Positions 23,969 through 32,514 of a DNA stretch of 55,326 bases are shown here, piece by piece; position 1 is the stretch's first letter, and every line of letters begins with the position of its first letter. The notes beneath the pieces were generated by a model. The model did not search any database and was not told the DNA's origin. It saw nothing but the letters and a program-made list of their open reading frames with translations. Both the position numbers and the translations under genes were made by a program. The stretch comes from JBQTKD01 sp052389435 (GTDB taxonomy: Bacteria > Actinomycetota > Actinomycetes > Sporichthyales > Sporichthyaceae), in contig JBQTIB010000146.1 of assembly GCA_052389435.1 (NCBI GenBank), forward strand, positions 1-55,326, given 5' to 3'.

Positions 23969-25231
23969 TCAGTTCTGCATCTCGGCGTGTTCGCTACGGC
24001 CCGTCAGTTTCCGGGAGGTCTGCTCGGCGACCCGTTCGACGTCGAACGCGGTGTCCCGCGGTCCGCCCTTGCGCTTGTCCTGGCACTTGCGGGTCCGCGG
24101 ATCGTTGGCGGGGTCCTTGCCGGGGTCGTTGTTGCACTGCGCCTTGCCGCCGGGCTTCTTCGCGGTGGGGCGGATCCGGAAGGTGATGACCGCGACGCCC
24201 GGCGTCAACCCGGTCGCGCGCTCGGTCCGTTCGGCCGAGCCCGGCTGCCCAGGTGCGGAAGCGGTCGTGTACGGGCTCGGCGAGCCGCTGCAGGGGTTTG
24301 CGCTTGCGCTGTCGCCGAAGTCGAATCCGCTACCGCCGCCACCGCCGGCCCCGGTGGGGATGGGGCCCGGCACAGGGCCGTGAGCGCCGCCGCCGCCGCC
24401 GCAGTAGCCGCCGCCGCCGCCGCCGCCGCTGTAGCTGTTGCTGTCCGCTCCGTCGCCGCCGTTGCTTCTGTTGGAGGCATCGCCGTTGGCAACGGGGGCA
24501 ACGCCGCCGCCGCCGCCGTTGTCGCCACTGCGACCGCCGAATGCTCCGTCTCGACCGTTCTGGGAGTTCGCGTCGCCGCCGCCGCGGCCGCCGTTTGCTG
24601 GGATTTCCAGTTGCTCGGGTGTACCGCCGGCGCCTCCTCCGCCTCCGGCGGCCATGATCGGTGCAGCGGCTCCGGGGACATCGCTGCCGGCCATCATAAA
24701 GGTGCCTGCGCCGCCTCCACCGCCCGAGCATCCCTGTGCGATCTGCTGCATGGGTCCGCCGTCTCCGCCGGCTCCGCCGCGTCCTGCGCCAGTGGGGGCC
24801 AGCCCGCTGGATCGGCCGCCGGCGGCGGCGGCGAGTGATCCGCCCTGTCGGCAAGTGCCGGGGGCTCCGACGGCGCCGATGTAGAAGGTGATGGTGTCGC
24901 CGGGGGTCACCGGGACGTTCCTGGCGTTGGTTTCCCCGCCGAGTCCTCCCGGGACGACGTCTCGGCGGATGTTGTCTGCCGTGTCGCCGCCGTCGGCGCC
25001 GCGCAGGTACACGGTTTCCAGGCGCCTCACTCCCGCTGGGATTACGAACTGTTCGGGAGTCGTGGTGTCGGTGAAGAAGCACTGCTGTACGGAGCCGTTG
25101 GGGGCGCAGGTGACGGCAGCCGCCGGTTCGGCGGAAAGCGCCAGCAGCCCTGTTGTGGCCAGAGTTGTGGCGAACACGCCGATCGAGCAACACGCCAGAG
25201 GGCGCACCCTGCGGCCGAGAGAAATGGTCAT
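23969..25231 (-). CDS. Secreted glycine-rich protein (420 aa)
   Basis: ATG at 25231 follows AGGAGT. Signal peptide up to ALSAEPAAA. After CAPNGSVQQCFF comes a Gly_rich-like domain opening (TTTPEQFVIPAGVRRLETVY), then long GGGG blocks, much like the glycine-rich domains of secreted actinobacterial proteins. The C-terminal part is charged (ERTERATGLTPGVAVITFRI, PGKDPANDPRTRKCQDKRKG). Probably cell-surface or secreted; the poly-Gly core gives strong codon bias and many antisense shadows. Confidence 0.8.
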   Translation of the reverse strand: MTISLGRRVRPLACCSIGVFATTLATTGLLALSAEPAAAVTCAPNGSVQQCFFTDTTTPEQFVIPAGVRRLETVYLRGADGGDTADNIRRDVVPGGLGGETNARNVPVTPGDTITFYIGAVGAPGTCRQGGSLAAAAGGRSSGLAPTGAGRGGAGGDGGPMQQIAQGCSGGGGGAGTFMMAGSDVPGAAAPIMAAGGGGGAGGTPEQLEIPANGGRGGGDANSQNGRDGAFGGRSGDNGGGGGVAPVANGDASNRSNGGDGADSNSYSGGGGGGGYCGGGGGAHGPVPGPIPTGAGGGGGSGFDFGDSASANPCSGSPSPYTTASAPGQPGSAERTERATGLTPGVAVITFRIRPTAKKPGGKAQCNNDPGKDPANDPRTRKCQDKRKGGPRDTAFDVERVAEQTSRKLTGRSEHAEMQN

Positions 25232-25411
25232 GAGTACTCCTGGGTACGGCACCGACTGACGTGGAGTCAGGGTTCCGTACCTTCGCGATTCTCAGCCGCA
25301 AACTCTGCGGCGTGTCGCCCTCTCATTGGACGTTCCGATGGCTCACGCGGCAGCCGCAGCAGATTCTTCTGGCAGATAGGCGCGTTCGGGGCGGTAGCGT
25401 TTCGGCCTCCG

Positions 25412-25744
25412 CTACGAGGCGTTGTACGCCTCGACGACGTGCGCGGGGATGCGGCCGCGTTCGCCTAGGTCGTAGCCGTTGGCGCGGGCCCACTCGCGGA
25501 TCGCGTTGCGCTGCTCCTGTTCGGCTTTGGCGGCGGACCCGCCGCCCGCCGCCCCGCGCTGGGTGCGGCCGCCGGTGCGGCGGGCGGAGTCGACGTAGCG
25601 CTGCAGGGCCTTGCGCAGCATGGCGGCGTTCTTCGCGGACAGGTCGATCTCGTAGACCACTCCGTCGAGACCGAACCCGACGGTCTCTGCGGCTTCGCCG
25701 CCGTCGAGGTCGTCCTCGAGCAGGATGTACGTCCGTTGCGCCAT
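25412..25744 (-). CDS. lsr2: Lsr2 nucleoid-associated silencer, copy 2
   Basis: 110 aa, near-identical N-terminal domain to copy 1 (MAQRTYILLEDDLDGGEAAE), a divergent linker (TGGRTQRGAAGGGSAAKAE) and the same DNA-binding domain IREWARANGYDLGERGRIP with RGR. The linker differs much more than the two folded domains. Divergent from protein A copy 2 across the conserved spacer. Confidence 0.95.
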   Translation of the reverse strand: MAQRTYILLEDDLDGGEAAETVGFGLDGVVYEIDLSAKNAAMLRKALQRYVDSARRTGGRTQRGAAGGGSAAKAEQEQRNAIREWARANGYDLGERGRIPAHVVEAYNAS

Positions 25745-25862
25745 GACGAGATTGTGTCGGCGCCGATCCCGGGTCGAGTCGTCGGCCCGCTGTGCGGGTG
25801 GGGCGTGGCCGTTGGTAGTTCGGTTCCCGTCGTCGTAGCCGGTGCTGTTGTCGACCGGGTCC

Positions 25863-26056
25863 CCCTTCCGGCGGTTCATCCTGCGGGTGCGGCTCGTCCG
25901 GTCAAGGTCGTACGTCCTCGCCTTGCTGCGGGCGCTCCACCGTGACCGTTCGGGCCTATTGCCCCCGCGACGTCTGGCCCTGCCGGGAGGGGCCAAGACG
26001 GTCGGCAACAAGTGCAGGCCACCCCAAGAACGGCAGAAACCGAGGCACCAGCTCTC
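25863..26056. promoter_or_regulatory. Conserved lsr2-divergent intergenic region, copy 2
   Basis: Counterpart of 4695-4890. The hairpin arms are CGGTCAAGGT (25899-25908) and ACCGTGACCG (25939-25948), with one change that weakens pairing relative to copy 1. The downstream TGGCCCT...AGGGGCCA hairpin is kept. Indels relative to copy 1 exclude a shared reading frame. Confidence 0.6.
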
Positions 26057-26629
26057 ATGGCCACCACTACCGCGCCCCGCTTCGACGTCGCCGAAATCTC
26101 CCTGGCCGTCGCAGGACCGCAGACCGTCGCCCTCGACGCGCACATCACCACCCGCGGCACCCGGCGCGGCCAAACCGCCCGCGACGTCCTCACGGTTTCG
26201 CTCGGGTCGCTGCTGGTCTACTGCCACGACCTGGAGTCCGTGCAGGCCTTCGCCACCGCCTGGCGGCGGACCTCCGAACTCGCGGCGTTCCTGCCCGCCA
26301 CCGCGAGCGGCACCGTGGCGGTGGACCGCAACCAGATCGGGATCGTCCTGCGCGTGGCCGGGACCCCGACCCGGTGGGCCTACAACGTGATCCCCACCGG
26401 AGCCGACCCCGCCGGGATCGCCCACGCCGCCGTGCAGGTCGGGGCCCTGACCGTCCGCGCGCACGACCGGGCCGCCGTCGAATCCTGGACCAAGGCGTGG
26501 GACCAGGCCCTGGCCGTAGCGGAGCGGATCTGGCCCGCCCCCGACCACCGCGCCGCCGCCGAACTTCGCGAGCGCAACCGCATCGCCCGCACCGGGGCCG
26601 CGCCCCGCCGCCCGGCGCTCACCGCATGA
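26057..26629 (+). CDS. Conserved lsr2-module protein A, copy 2 (190 aa)
   Basis: Paralog of 4891-5475, starting MATTTAPRFDVAEISLAVAG. Substitutions are scattered (for example LPATASGTVAVDRNQIG against LPATATATVPADRNHVG), so the duplication is not recent or the copies came in separately. Same position next to lsr2. Function unknown. Confidence 0.8.
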   Translation: MATTTAPRFDVAEISLAVAGPQTVALDAHITTRGTRRGQTARDVLTVSLGSLLVYCHDLESVQAFATAWRRTSELAAFLPATASGTVAVDRNQIGIVLRVAGTPTRWAYNVIPTGADPAGIAHAAVQVGALTVRAHDRAAVESWTKAWDQALAVAERIWPAPDHRAAAELRERNRIARTGAAPRRPALTA

Positions 26630-26652
26630 ACCCGGGCCTTGGGTTGCGCGGG

Positions 26653-26688
26653 TTGTCCACAGCCCGCGGCACCCCCGGGTTGTCCACA
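26653..26688. promoter_or_regulatory. Two perfect DnaA boxes
   Basis: TTGTCCACA at 26653-26661 and again at 26680-26688, same orientation, 27 bp apart. This is the actinobacterial DnaA box consensus. Located between proteins A and B; the degenerate counterpart is at 5497-5532. Confidence 0.65.
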
Positions 26689-26739
26689 GATCCCGCGTGC
26701 ATCCTGGTGCGGTCGCCGCCGCGGCGAGACGGTGCCGTC

Positions 26740-27084
26740 ATGACGACACCCACGCCAAACCCCGACCCCACAACCGACCCCACCGTCGGGCGGGAGATCG
26801 CCCTCGACGAGGCCGCCTTGGCCGACGGACCGCTCTACGAGGTCCACGACCCCGAAACCGGTCGTGTCCTCGCCGTGCGCGGCACCCTGCCCGCCGCCCA
26901 CCGAGCCGCCGAGCAGATCGCCTGCGACCTTGCGGAACTGACGCGACGTCAACTTGCCGCGAACGGAGAAGGGCATGGCGATTTCTGGATCCGGGTTCAC
27001 GTCCGCGACCAGGACACGACCGAGGACCTCGGCGGTGTCGGAGTCGCGGTCACGGACGATCGACTTGGGTGGGCGGCGTCGTGA
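26740..27084 (+). CDS. Conserved lsr2-module protein B, copy 2 (114 aa)
   Basis: ATG-started paralog of 5584-5928 with identical length; conserved REIALDEAALADGPLYEVHD and RQLAANGEGHGDFWIRVHV. Follows the perfect DnaA-box pair. Unknown function. Confidence 0.8.
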   Translation: MTTPTPNPDPTTDPTVGREIALDEAALADGPLYEVHDPETGRVLAVRGTLPAAHRAAEQIACDLAELTRRQLAANGEGHGDFWIRVHVRDQDTTEDLGGVGVAVTDDRLGWAAS

Positions 27085-27176
27085 TCACGGCGCGAACCCA
27101 GGCCCCGGGCCCCCGGGAATGTCGCCTGGGCCCGGTAGGACTAGCGGTGAGAGCTGCGCGAGGAAGGATGTACCGC

Positions 27177-27572
27177 ATGAGCGATCCCACCCCTGTCGGG
27201 GAACGCACGTACAACGACGCCACCGTCGTCGAGCACGCCGTCGCGGCCGCGGCAGCGATCCGGGCGATCAACCACCTCACCCGCGGGGAGGCCATGCCTG
27301 CCCCGCTGGTGTACGAGGTCCTCGGCCACCTCGAGGAAGCAGCCCGAGGACTCCCCCAGGCCCTGAACCAGATCGGGGACGCGTTGACCGATTCGATGCT
27401 CGTCTACAAGCTCACCGACGCCCCGGGGCGCGACCCCGAATTCTCTATCCAGGCAGCCGGAACCCACCTCGTCGACGCCGCACACCGCGCAGAAAAGCTC
27501 GGCGAGCTGCTCGAAGCCGCCCGGACCACCATCCGCGACCAGGGCTACCGGAGAACCGATGTCGAAGAGTGA
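27177..27572 (+). CDS. Conserved lsr2-module protein C, copy 2 (131 aa)
   Basis: Paralog of 8062-8454: MSDPTPVGERTYNDATVVEH, then helical segments and EKLGELLEAARTTIRDQGYR. GAGGAAGGA precedes it. ATG at 27168 is in frame but lacks homology, so 27177 is used. Here proteins B and C are adjacent, without the DUF932 gene or the structured element found in copy 1. Confidence 0.82.
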   Translation: MSDPTPVGERTYNDATVVEHAVAAAAAIRAINHLTRGEAMPAPLVYEVLGHLEEAARGLPQALNQIGDALTDSMLVYKLTDAPGRDPEFSIQAAGTHLVDAAHRAEKLGELLEAARTTIRDQGYRRTDVEE

Positions 27573-27817
27573 GCCGTGTACCTGGGTCACCACTTCCGCG
27601 GCCTCCCGAACGGTGCCAAGGGCTCGGCCTGCCGAGCTCTGGTGGCAGAGGCCCTAGCAGTACGAGCCGGCGCGACCTGCCGTGAAGACCGCGCCGTCGT
27701 TGCCGAATTTGAGCTACTCGCGAAGGCGAGGATCGGCGAGGAGGTATCTCCCGCCCGGAGCCGAGGAAGCGGCACGCAAGCGCGGCGGCACGTCGTCCCT
27801 CGACGTACGGTTCGGTC

Positions 27818-28081
27818 ATGGCAGAACTCACCGCGGCCGACCGCGCGGCCATGCTCAACATCTCGGCCCGCCTAACTGGGCTCACCGACGCCGAGCGCTC
27901 CGTCCTCGTGTCGCGACTTGCCGGAGCGTTACTCGGTGCAGCCAACAGCACCGAGCAGCGGCGGCAAGAGCCGCAGCACGAGATCCAGGCTGCCCTCCTC
28001 GATGCGCTCAACCAGACCGACGAGGATCGCGCCGCAACCCCGGTTCGTTTCCCGACCGAACGGCCCTGGCGCAACCGGTAG
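27818..28081 (+). CDS. Hypothetical helical protein (87 aa)
   Basis: MAELTAADRAAMLNISARLT start; three predicted helices (DAERSVLVSRLAGALLGAAN, HEIQAALLDALNQ). No domain recognised. Upstream 27573-27817 holds no gene I can support. Confidence 0.55.
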   Translation: MAELTAADRAAMLNISARLTGLTDAERSVLVSRLAGALLGAANSTEQRRQEPQHEIQAALLDALNQTDEDRAATPVRFPTERPWRNR

Positions 28082-28286
28082 CCCTCCTGCCCAGTCCTCT
28101 CGGGTCGACCAAGCGCCGGAGCGCACTCCTCCATCGCACGGTGCTGGTGCACTCCGCCCCGCCCGAACGCGAACGTGGTGTCGAGCCAATCGCCTTCGTC
28201 GAGCTCGCTCCGCCGACGAAGGCGACCACCGGGACCCGACATCCGATTCGCGAGCGCTGTCCGGCCCGAGGGCGTGCGCGTGGCGC

Positions 28287-28814
28287 CTATCGGGCGGCGG
28301 GAAGCTCGAGTGCGGAACGCAGCAGGACCGATGCGGCGTTGGAGTCCGAGTCGGCCAGCCCGTTGAGTGAGTCGACGATCTCGTCGAGGTCCGGCGCGTC
28401 GGCGCAACCCTTGTAGTTGGTGCGTTCACCGGCGATCTCTTTGGCGAAGTCGTCGACTTCGTCCTGAACCTGCGAGGGCCATCGGCCCTTCTGCAGTCGA
28501 CCGACGACCGTGAACCACTCTTCGCTGATGTCGGAGCAGACGGCTTTGACCGCGTCGACGTCGCGGCTGTCGGCGTCGACCAGTTTGCGGAGACGGGTCA
28601 GCATCGCGTTGCCGGGCTCGACCATCTCCAGGTACTGCCTGCCCGCCTCGGTCATCGTCCACTTCCCCGACGCGGGCACTCGGGTTTCGCTGGACGCAGC
28701 CGACGGTGCGCTCGCCGAAGGAGCTTGAGCCGCAGGCTTCGGCGAGTCGCCGCCGCCGCACGCCGACAACGTCAAGACGAGAGTCACGCAGGTCGCAGTT
28801 CTCGCCAAAGTCAT
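28287..28814 (-). CDS. Lipoprotein (175 aa)
   Basis: MTLARTATCVTLVLTLSACGGG with lipobox LSAC. Ser/Ala/Pro linker, then a helical mature domain (NAMLTRLRKLVDADSRDVDA, SEEWFTVVGRLQKG, CADAPDLDEIVDSLNGL) with cysteines. Unknown function. Confidence 0.75.
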   Translation of the reverse strand: MTLARTATCVTLVLTLSACGGGDSPKPAAQAPSASAPSAASSETRVPASGKWTMTEAGRQYLEMVEPGNAMLTRLRKLVDADSRDVDAVKAVCSDISEEWFTVVGRLQKGRWPSQVQDEVDDFAKEIAGERTNYKGCADAPDLDEIVDSLNGLADSDSNAASVLLRSALELPAAR

Positions 28815-29007
28815 CGCACGAAGGTAGCGGAGGAACCTTCTACCGAAGGTCCCGCAGCACGTTGCGACCCACCGGTGGACCGGCCGAGGAAACACCGGGC
28901 AAGCACGAGGTCGACCGCCGACCACTGCCGCCGGCAGGATCGATGATTCCTGACCGTTGGCTGGCGCAGGGTCGCGGTCGACGCCGCAGGCAGCACGGAG
29001 GTTCAGA

Positions 29008-29778
29008 GTGCACAGGTTTCGGTTGGCCATCGCGGGCGTGATCGTGTTTGGGCTCGCGGGGTGCGGCGGCTCCGAGGCCCCCGCCGTCATGCCGGATCTG
29101 ACGGGCGACCGGCTCGACGTGGCGCTGGACGACATCAAAACCGCGGGCTTCGAAGACGACGTCAAGGTCCTCGGCGGCGGGGTGTTCGGCATCGTGGACA
29201 AGTCGAACTGGACGGTCTGCGAACAGACGCCCGCCGCGGGGCAGCCGGTTGCCGCTCCGCGGTTGACGGTCGAACGCTCCTGCAGCAACGCCGCCCCGAG
29301 CGAGGCGCCCTCCCAGGCGGTGGTCGTGCCGACGCAGACACCGGCGGCAACACCGGAGCAGACGGTGACGGAGACGCTCGAACCGGGGGGCACGCTCACG
29401 ACGAAGAACAACAGGGAACTCGCGGCGCTGATGAAGGTCGGGGACTACTGCGCCGACGAGGCTGTCGACTTCGCGGCCAAGTACGCGGGCCGGACCATCG
29501 CGTTCGACGGGTCCATCGTGAACATGGCGCTTCACGGCAGCTACAAGACCCGGTACGACATCCTCATCGGGCCGGGCGACCAGGGTCCGAACACCACGAA
29601 GGGACCTGCGTTCAAGTTCCAGGACGTGAACCTCGTCTCCGACATCCGTCTCGCAGACAGGAACCGCCCGGCCAACATCGGCGAGGGCGACAGGTTCCGG
29701 TTCGTTGCCGAGGTCGGCGAGTACAACGCGGACACGTGCCTGTTCTTCCTCAAGCCCGTTTCCACGCAAGCGCGATAA
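29008..29778 (+). CDS. Lipoprotein with PASTA-like and DUF4839-like domains (256 aa)
   Basis: GTG start; VHRFRLAIAGVIVFGLAGCGG gives lipobox LAGC. Then a PASTA-like segment (VMPDLTGDRLDVALDDIKTA, CEQTPAAGQPV), a Thr/Pro linker (VPTQTPAATPEQTVTETLEP), and a C-terminal domain that resembles DUF4839 (ADEAVDFAAKYAGRTIAFDG, YKTRYDILIGPGDQG). Surface lipoprotein of unknown role. Confidence 0.78.
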   Translation: MHRFRLAIAGVIVFGLAGCGGSEAPAVMPDLTGDRLDVALDDIKTAGFEDDVKVLGGGVFGIVDKSNWTVCEQTPAAGQPVAAPRLTVERSCSNAAPSEAPSQAVVVPTQTPAATPEQTVTETLEPGGTLTTKNNRELAALMKVGDYCADEAVDFAAKYAGRTIAFDGSIVNMALHGSYKTRYDILIGPGDQGPNTTKGPAFKFQDVNLVSDIRLADRNRPANIGEGDRFRFVAEVGEYNADTCLFFLKPVSTQAR

Positions 29779-29917
29779 CGGCCCGGCCGGGCGATTCAGT
29801 CGGTCCTCGCCCGGGTCTCCGTCGGTGGTTCGCGTCGTCCTCTGCCGAGGTTGCTCGATCTACCGTTCGTGAACGCCCTTTGACCGGCCGGGCCCGAGGT
29901 GGGTATGGCGAATCGGT

Positions 29918-29973
29918 CGATACCGGGTACCGACACGCCGAGATCCGCTAGATGTTCGGTACTCGGTACCGAC
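29918..29973. repeat. Two 17-bp direct repeats upstream of the small DNA-binding-like gene
   Basis: CGATACCGGGTACCGAC (29918-29934) and CGGTACTCGGTACCGAC (29957-29973) differ at four positions and are 39 bp apart. Both carry the palindrome GGTACC. They sit 19 bp before the ATG at 29992, so they could be operators or replication iterons. Confidence 0.55.
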
Positions 29974-29991
29974 CGGTGCTTGGATCGGTGC

Positions 29992-30213
29992 ATGGCGCAC
30001 TCCAGCTACAAGGGTCCTCGTCGGGGCTTCAACTTGAAGTGGTCCGAGCAGGATCGGCAGTTGGCGCAGGATCGCGCGCAGAAGGCGGGCATGACGATGA
30101 ACGACTATCTGATCGCGTTGTTGCACCGCGATCAGGTCGATCCCGACGGGTGCCCCGTGTGGGCGCCGGACGCTCAGCGGATCGATCAGCTTCCGATGGA
30201 CTTGAGCGCCTAG
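29992..30213 (+). CDS. Small RHH/Arc-like protein (73 aa), possible replication regulator
   Basis: MAHSSYKGPRRGFNLKWSEQ start. The segment FNLKWSEQDRQLAQDRAQKAGMT, then MNDYLIALLHRDQ, fits a ribbon-helix-helix layout (strand, helix, turn, helix). It lies between the 17-bp repeats and rep, so it may bind those repeats and control rep. Inference from size and position. Confidence 0.6.
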   Translation: MAHSSYKGPRRGFNLKWSEQDRQLAQDRAQKAGMTMNDYLIALLHRDQVDPDGCPVWAPDAQRIDQLPMDLSA

Positions 30214-30248
30214 GCATCACCCGGACGCGAAAGAGGTCCGGACAGCAC

Positions 30249-30342
30249 GAAGCCCCACCCCCCAAGTCCACTTTGGCCGGTGAGTTGGGAGCGGGGCTTC
30301 GACCTACTGCTAGGAGGAGACATTACCCCGCTTACTGCGGGG
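30249..30342 (+). promoter_or_regulatory. rep leader with hairpins and SD sequence
   Basis: Hairpin 1: GAAGCCCC (30249-30256) with GGGGCTTC (30293-30300), plus CCCAA/TTGGG. Then AGGAGGAG (30312-30319) and, right after, CCCCGC-TTACT-GCGGGG (30326-30342). An open frame from ATT at 30322 to TGA at 30424-30426 overlaps the rep GTG by GTGA. It looks like a controlled leader, perhaps a leader peptide started at a rare codon. Confidence 0.5.
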
Positions 30343-30422
30343 ACGCACGCGCACCCGAGCCTCTGGTTCGGCGTGTCCTCGATGCGTCCCCTCGATGCGC
30401 GTAGCCGGCGCCGCCCCGAGCG

Positions 30423-32339
30423 GTGACCGCGGTGGCGGTCGCCCCCGACCGCCCAGACGCGAACGATCTCCCGGCAGGTGCGCCGGCAGAGGCGTGGGCG
30501 CTGTTCGCGTCCGCGATCGCAGGACGTCCCCGTGTCCGGGTGTCCCGTGACGGTGGCCGGTCCTATCCGGCCGGGTGCGAACGTGCCCTGAGCGGCGAGG
30601 CGCCTGCGGCGCCGGCGGCGGTGCTGCTGTTCGACGCTGCGGCCGAGGCGCGGTGTCTGGCGGCCGACTTCGACGTCTCCCGCGGTGGGCAGGCCCAGGT
30701 CGACGCCGACGCCGCCGCGTTCGCCGAGCTGATCCAGGCGTGCGGGGGTCGGACTTTCGCCGACCGGTCCCCCACGGGTGGGCGGCACGTGTACGTGCTC
30801 TGGACCCGGCCGCGGCCGATCGTCGAGCTGCGGCCGCTGATGCGCGCGCTCGGCACGCTCTACCCCTCGCTGGACCCCGCCCCGATGCTCAACCCCGTCG
30901 CGGGTTGTATCCGCCCGCCCGGGGCACGTCACCGGACCGGTGGACACCAACTCCTCACCACCGCGCACGTCGAGGCGCTGCGCGCCGTCCGGGAACCGTG
31001 CGGTCCGCTCGTGTGGGACGCGCTGCTGGACCGCCTCGCGCCCTGCCTCGACCCGCACTCCGACCCCACCGATCTGCACGAGGCAGCGCCGGCGACCGGC
31101 CCGTCGGCGGGCTTGGGCGCGCGCCTGAGCGATCGCGTCGAGCGGATCGCGCGCACCGGCACCATCGACCCGGACCGGTACGCCTCCCCCAGCGAAGCCC
31201 GCCAGGCCGTGGTCACTGCGGCGGCCGCGGCGGGCTGGTCCCTGACCGACCTCGCTGCCCGGATCGAGCGCGGTCTCTGGCCCGGCCTGGCCGGGCTGTA
31301 CGCCCGCTACGCCCCTCGCAACCGGCGGGTGGCCCTGGCCCGGGACTGGCGAAAAGCCCGTGACTTCCTGCGCAGGGAAAAAAGCGTCCGCAACTCCAGC
31401 ACAAGGGGGTGGGGTCACAGCGGGGGCCAGTTGGGTCCTTACTCTTCGCAGTCGCCGAACGCGATTGGCGACGAGGCCGAGTATCGGTGGATCAGGGCGT
31501 GGTGGAACGCCACCCACGCCACCGAACGCACCCGCTGGAACGATAGGGCAGGACTGTCCAAACGCCTTGTCCTGCGTGCCTTGGGCGCGATGGCGCAACG
31601 CAACGGCACACGCGTCCTCGATGTCGGTTGCCGTGGGCTGGCGCTCGCGTCGGGGCTGGACGACTCGACGGTCGCGGGGGTGCTGCGGGCGCTGCGCGAG
31701 GAACAGGACCCCGTGCTCGAGCTGCTCGAGTCGGGCGTGGGCGAACGGGCCGACCGGTACACCCTGCGCATCCCCGACGCGGGGCTGCACGCCGCCGCGT
31801 GGCGACGCTGGCGGGCCGGGCGAATCGAGGCGGTGCATCCGGTGTTCCGCGAGCTCGGACCCACCCGTGCGCTGGTCTACGAGGCGCTGTCGCACGACCC
31901 CCTCCCGCGGCGGGCGATCGCACACGACGCGGTCCTGTCCCCCAGCACCGTCGACGACGCCCTGGTCGACCTCGCCGCGCACGGCCTCGTCGAACGCATC
32001 CCCCACGAGGGTTGGCGGCTCGGCCCGGTCCACCCCGACCGGCTCGCGCGGACCCTCGGCGTGGACGTGCTCGTCGAACGCATCGTGCAGCGCTACCGCA
32101 TCGAACGCGCCGCCTGGCGGGCCCTGCTCGAACGTCGCCGCGACGCCCACCGCCCGCCCATGTTGCACCCGAGCGAACTTCTTGCGTGGCCTGCGGAGCC
32201 GGAGGCCCCTCCCCCCCGCGATGCCGACGAACACGCCTACGACGTGGAGCTGGCTTGCAGTGGCGCCGGAGACGACTCCGTGACGGCCGCGGTCGGCCTG
32301 CTCGAACGCCAACTCGGTGCGACGGTCCTGTCCGGCTAG
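30423..32339 (+). CDS. Replication initiator with AEP-primase-like domain (638 aa)
   Basis: GTG start (V-T-A-V-A-V-A-P); an in-frame TAG at 30402-30404 excludes earlier starts. The N-terminal region has ADFDVSRGG (D82, D84) and SPTGGRHVYVLW (H122), the catalytic acidic pair and the histidine motif of archaeo-eukaryotic primases. The C-terminal half has winged-helix-like segments (SGLDDSTVAGVLRALREEQ, LSPSTVDDALVDLAAHGLV). This architecture is found in actinobacterial plasmid Rep proteins. Followed by a lipoprotein gene, with parAB beyond that. Central to maintenance of the element. Confidence 0.8.
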   Translation: MTAVAVAPDRPDANDLPAGAPAEAWALFASAIAGRPRVRVSRDGGRSYPAGCERALSGEAPAAPAAVLLFDAAAEARCLAADFDVSRGGQAQVDADAAAFAELIQACGGRTFADRSPTGGRHVYVLWTRPRPIVELRPLMRALGTLYPSLDPAPMLNPVAGCIRPPGARHRTGGHQLLTTAHVEALRAVREPCGPLVWDALLDRLAPCLDPHSDPTDLHEAAPATGPSAGLGARLSDRVERIARTGTIDPDRYASPSEARQAVVTAAAAAGWSLTDLAARIERGLWPGLAGLYARYAPRNRRVALARDWRKARDFLRREKSVRNSSTRGWGHSGGQLGPYSSQSPNAIGDEAEYRWIRAWWNATHATERTRWNDRAGLSKRLVLRALGAMAQRNGTRVLDVGCRGLALASGLDDSTVAGVLRALREEQDPVLELLESGVGERADRYTLRIPDAGLHAAAWRRWRAGRIEAVHPVFRELGPTRALVYEALSHDPLPRRAIAHDAVLSPSTVDDALVDLAAHGLVERIPHEGWRLGPVHPDRLARTLGVDVLVERIVQRYRIERAAWRALLERRRDAHRPPMLHPSELLAWPAEPEAPPPRDADEHAYDVELACSGAGDDSVTAAVGLLERQLGATVLSG

Positions 32340-32514
32340 GGATCGCTCGACTTGGCACTCAAGTTCGGCACTCGGCGCGAGGCTCAGTGACCACCGAACC
32401 TCTGCGAGCGGAACCTGGAGCGACTGGAGGTAAACCCCTAACCCGGTCCAACCGATATCTCTGCGGGGGCCCGACCCGCGAACCGCCCCGCAACCGCGCA
32501 GGGAGGGCTTGGAT

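Noticed and set aside
24200..24900. Several plus-strand Ala/Arg-rich frames
   Set aside because: Antisense of the poly-glycine gene at 23969-25231; no independent support.
27573..27817. Plus-strand frame starting VYLGHHFRGLP
   Set aside because: Runs into the next gene in another frame without an RBS or known motif; could be a remnant but unsupported.
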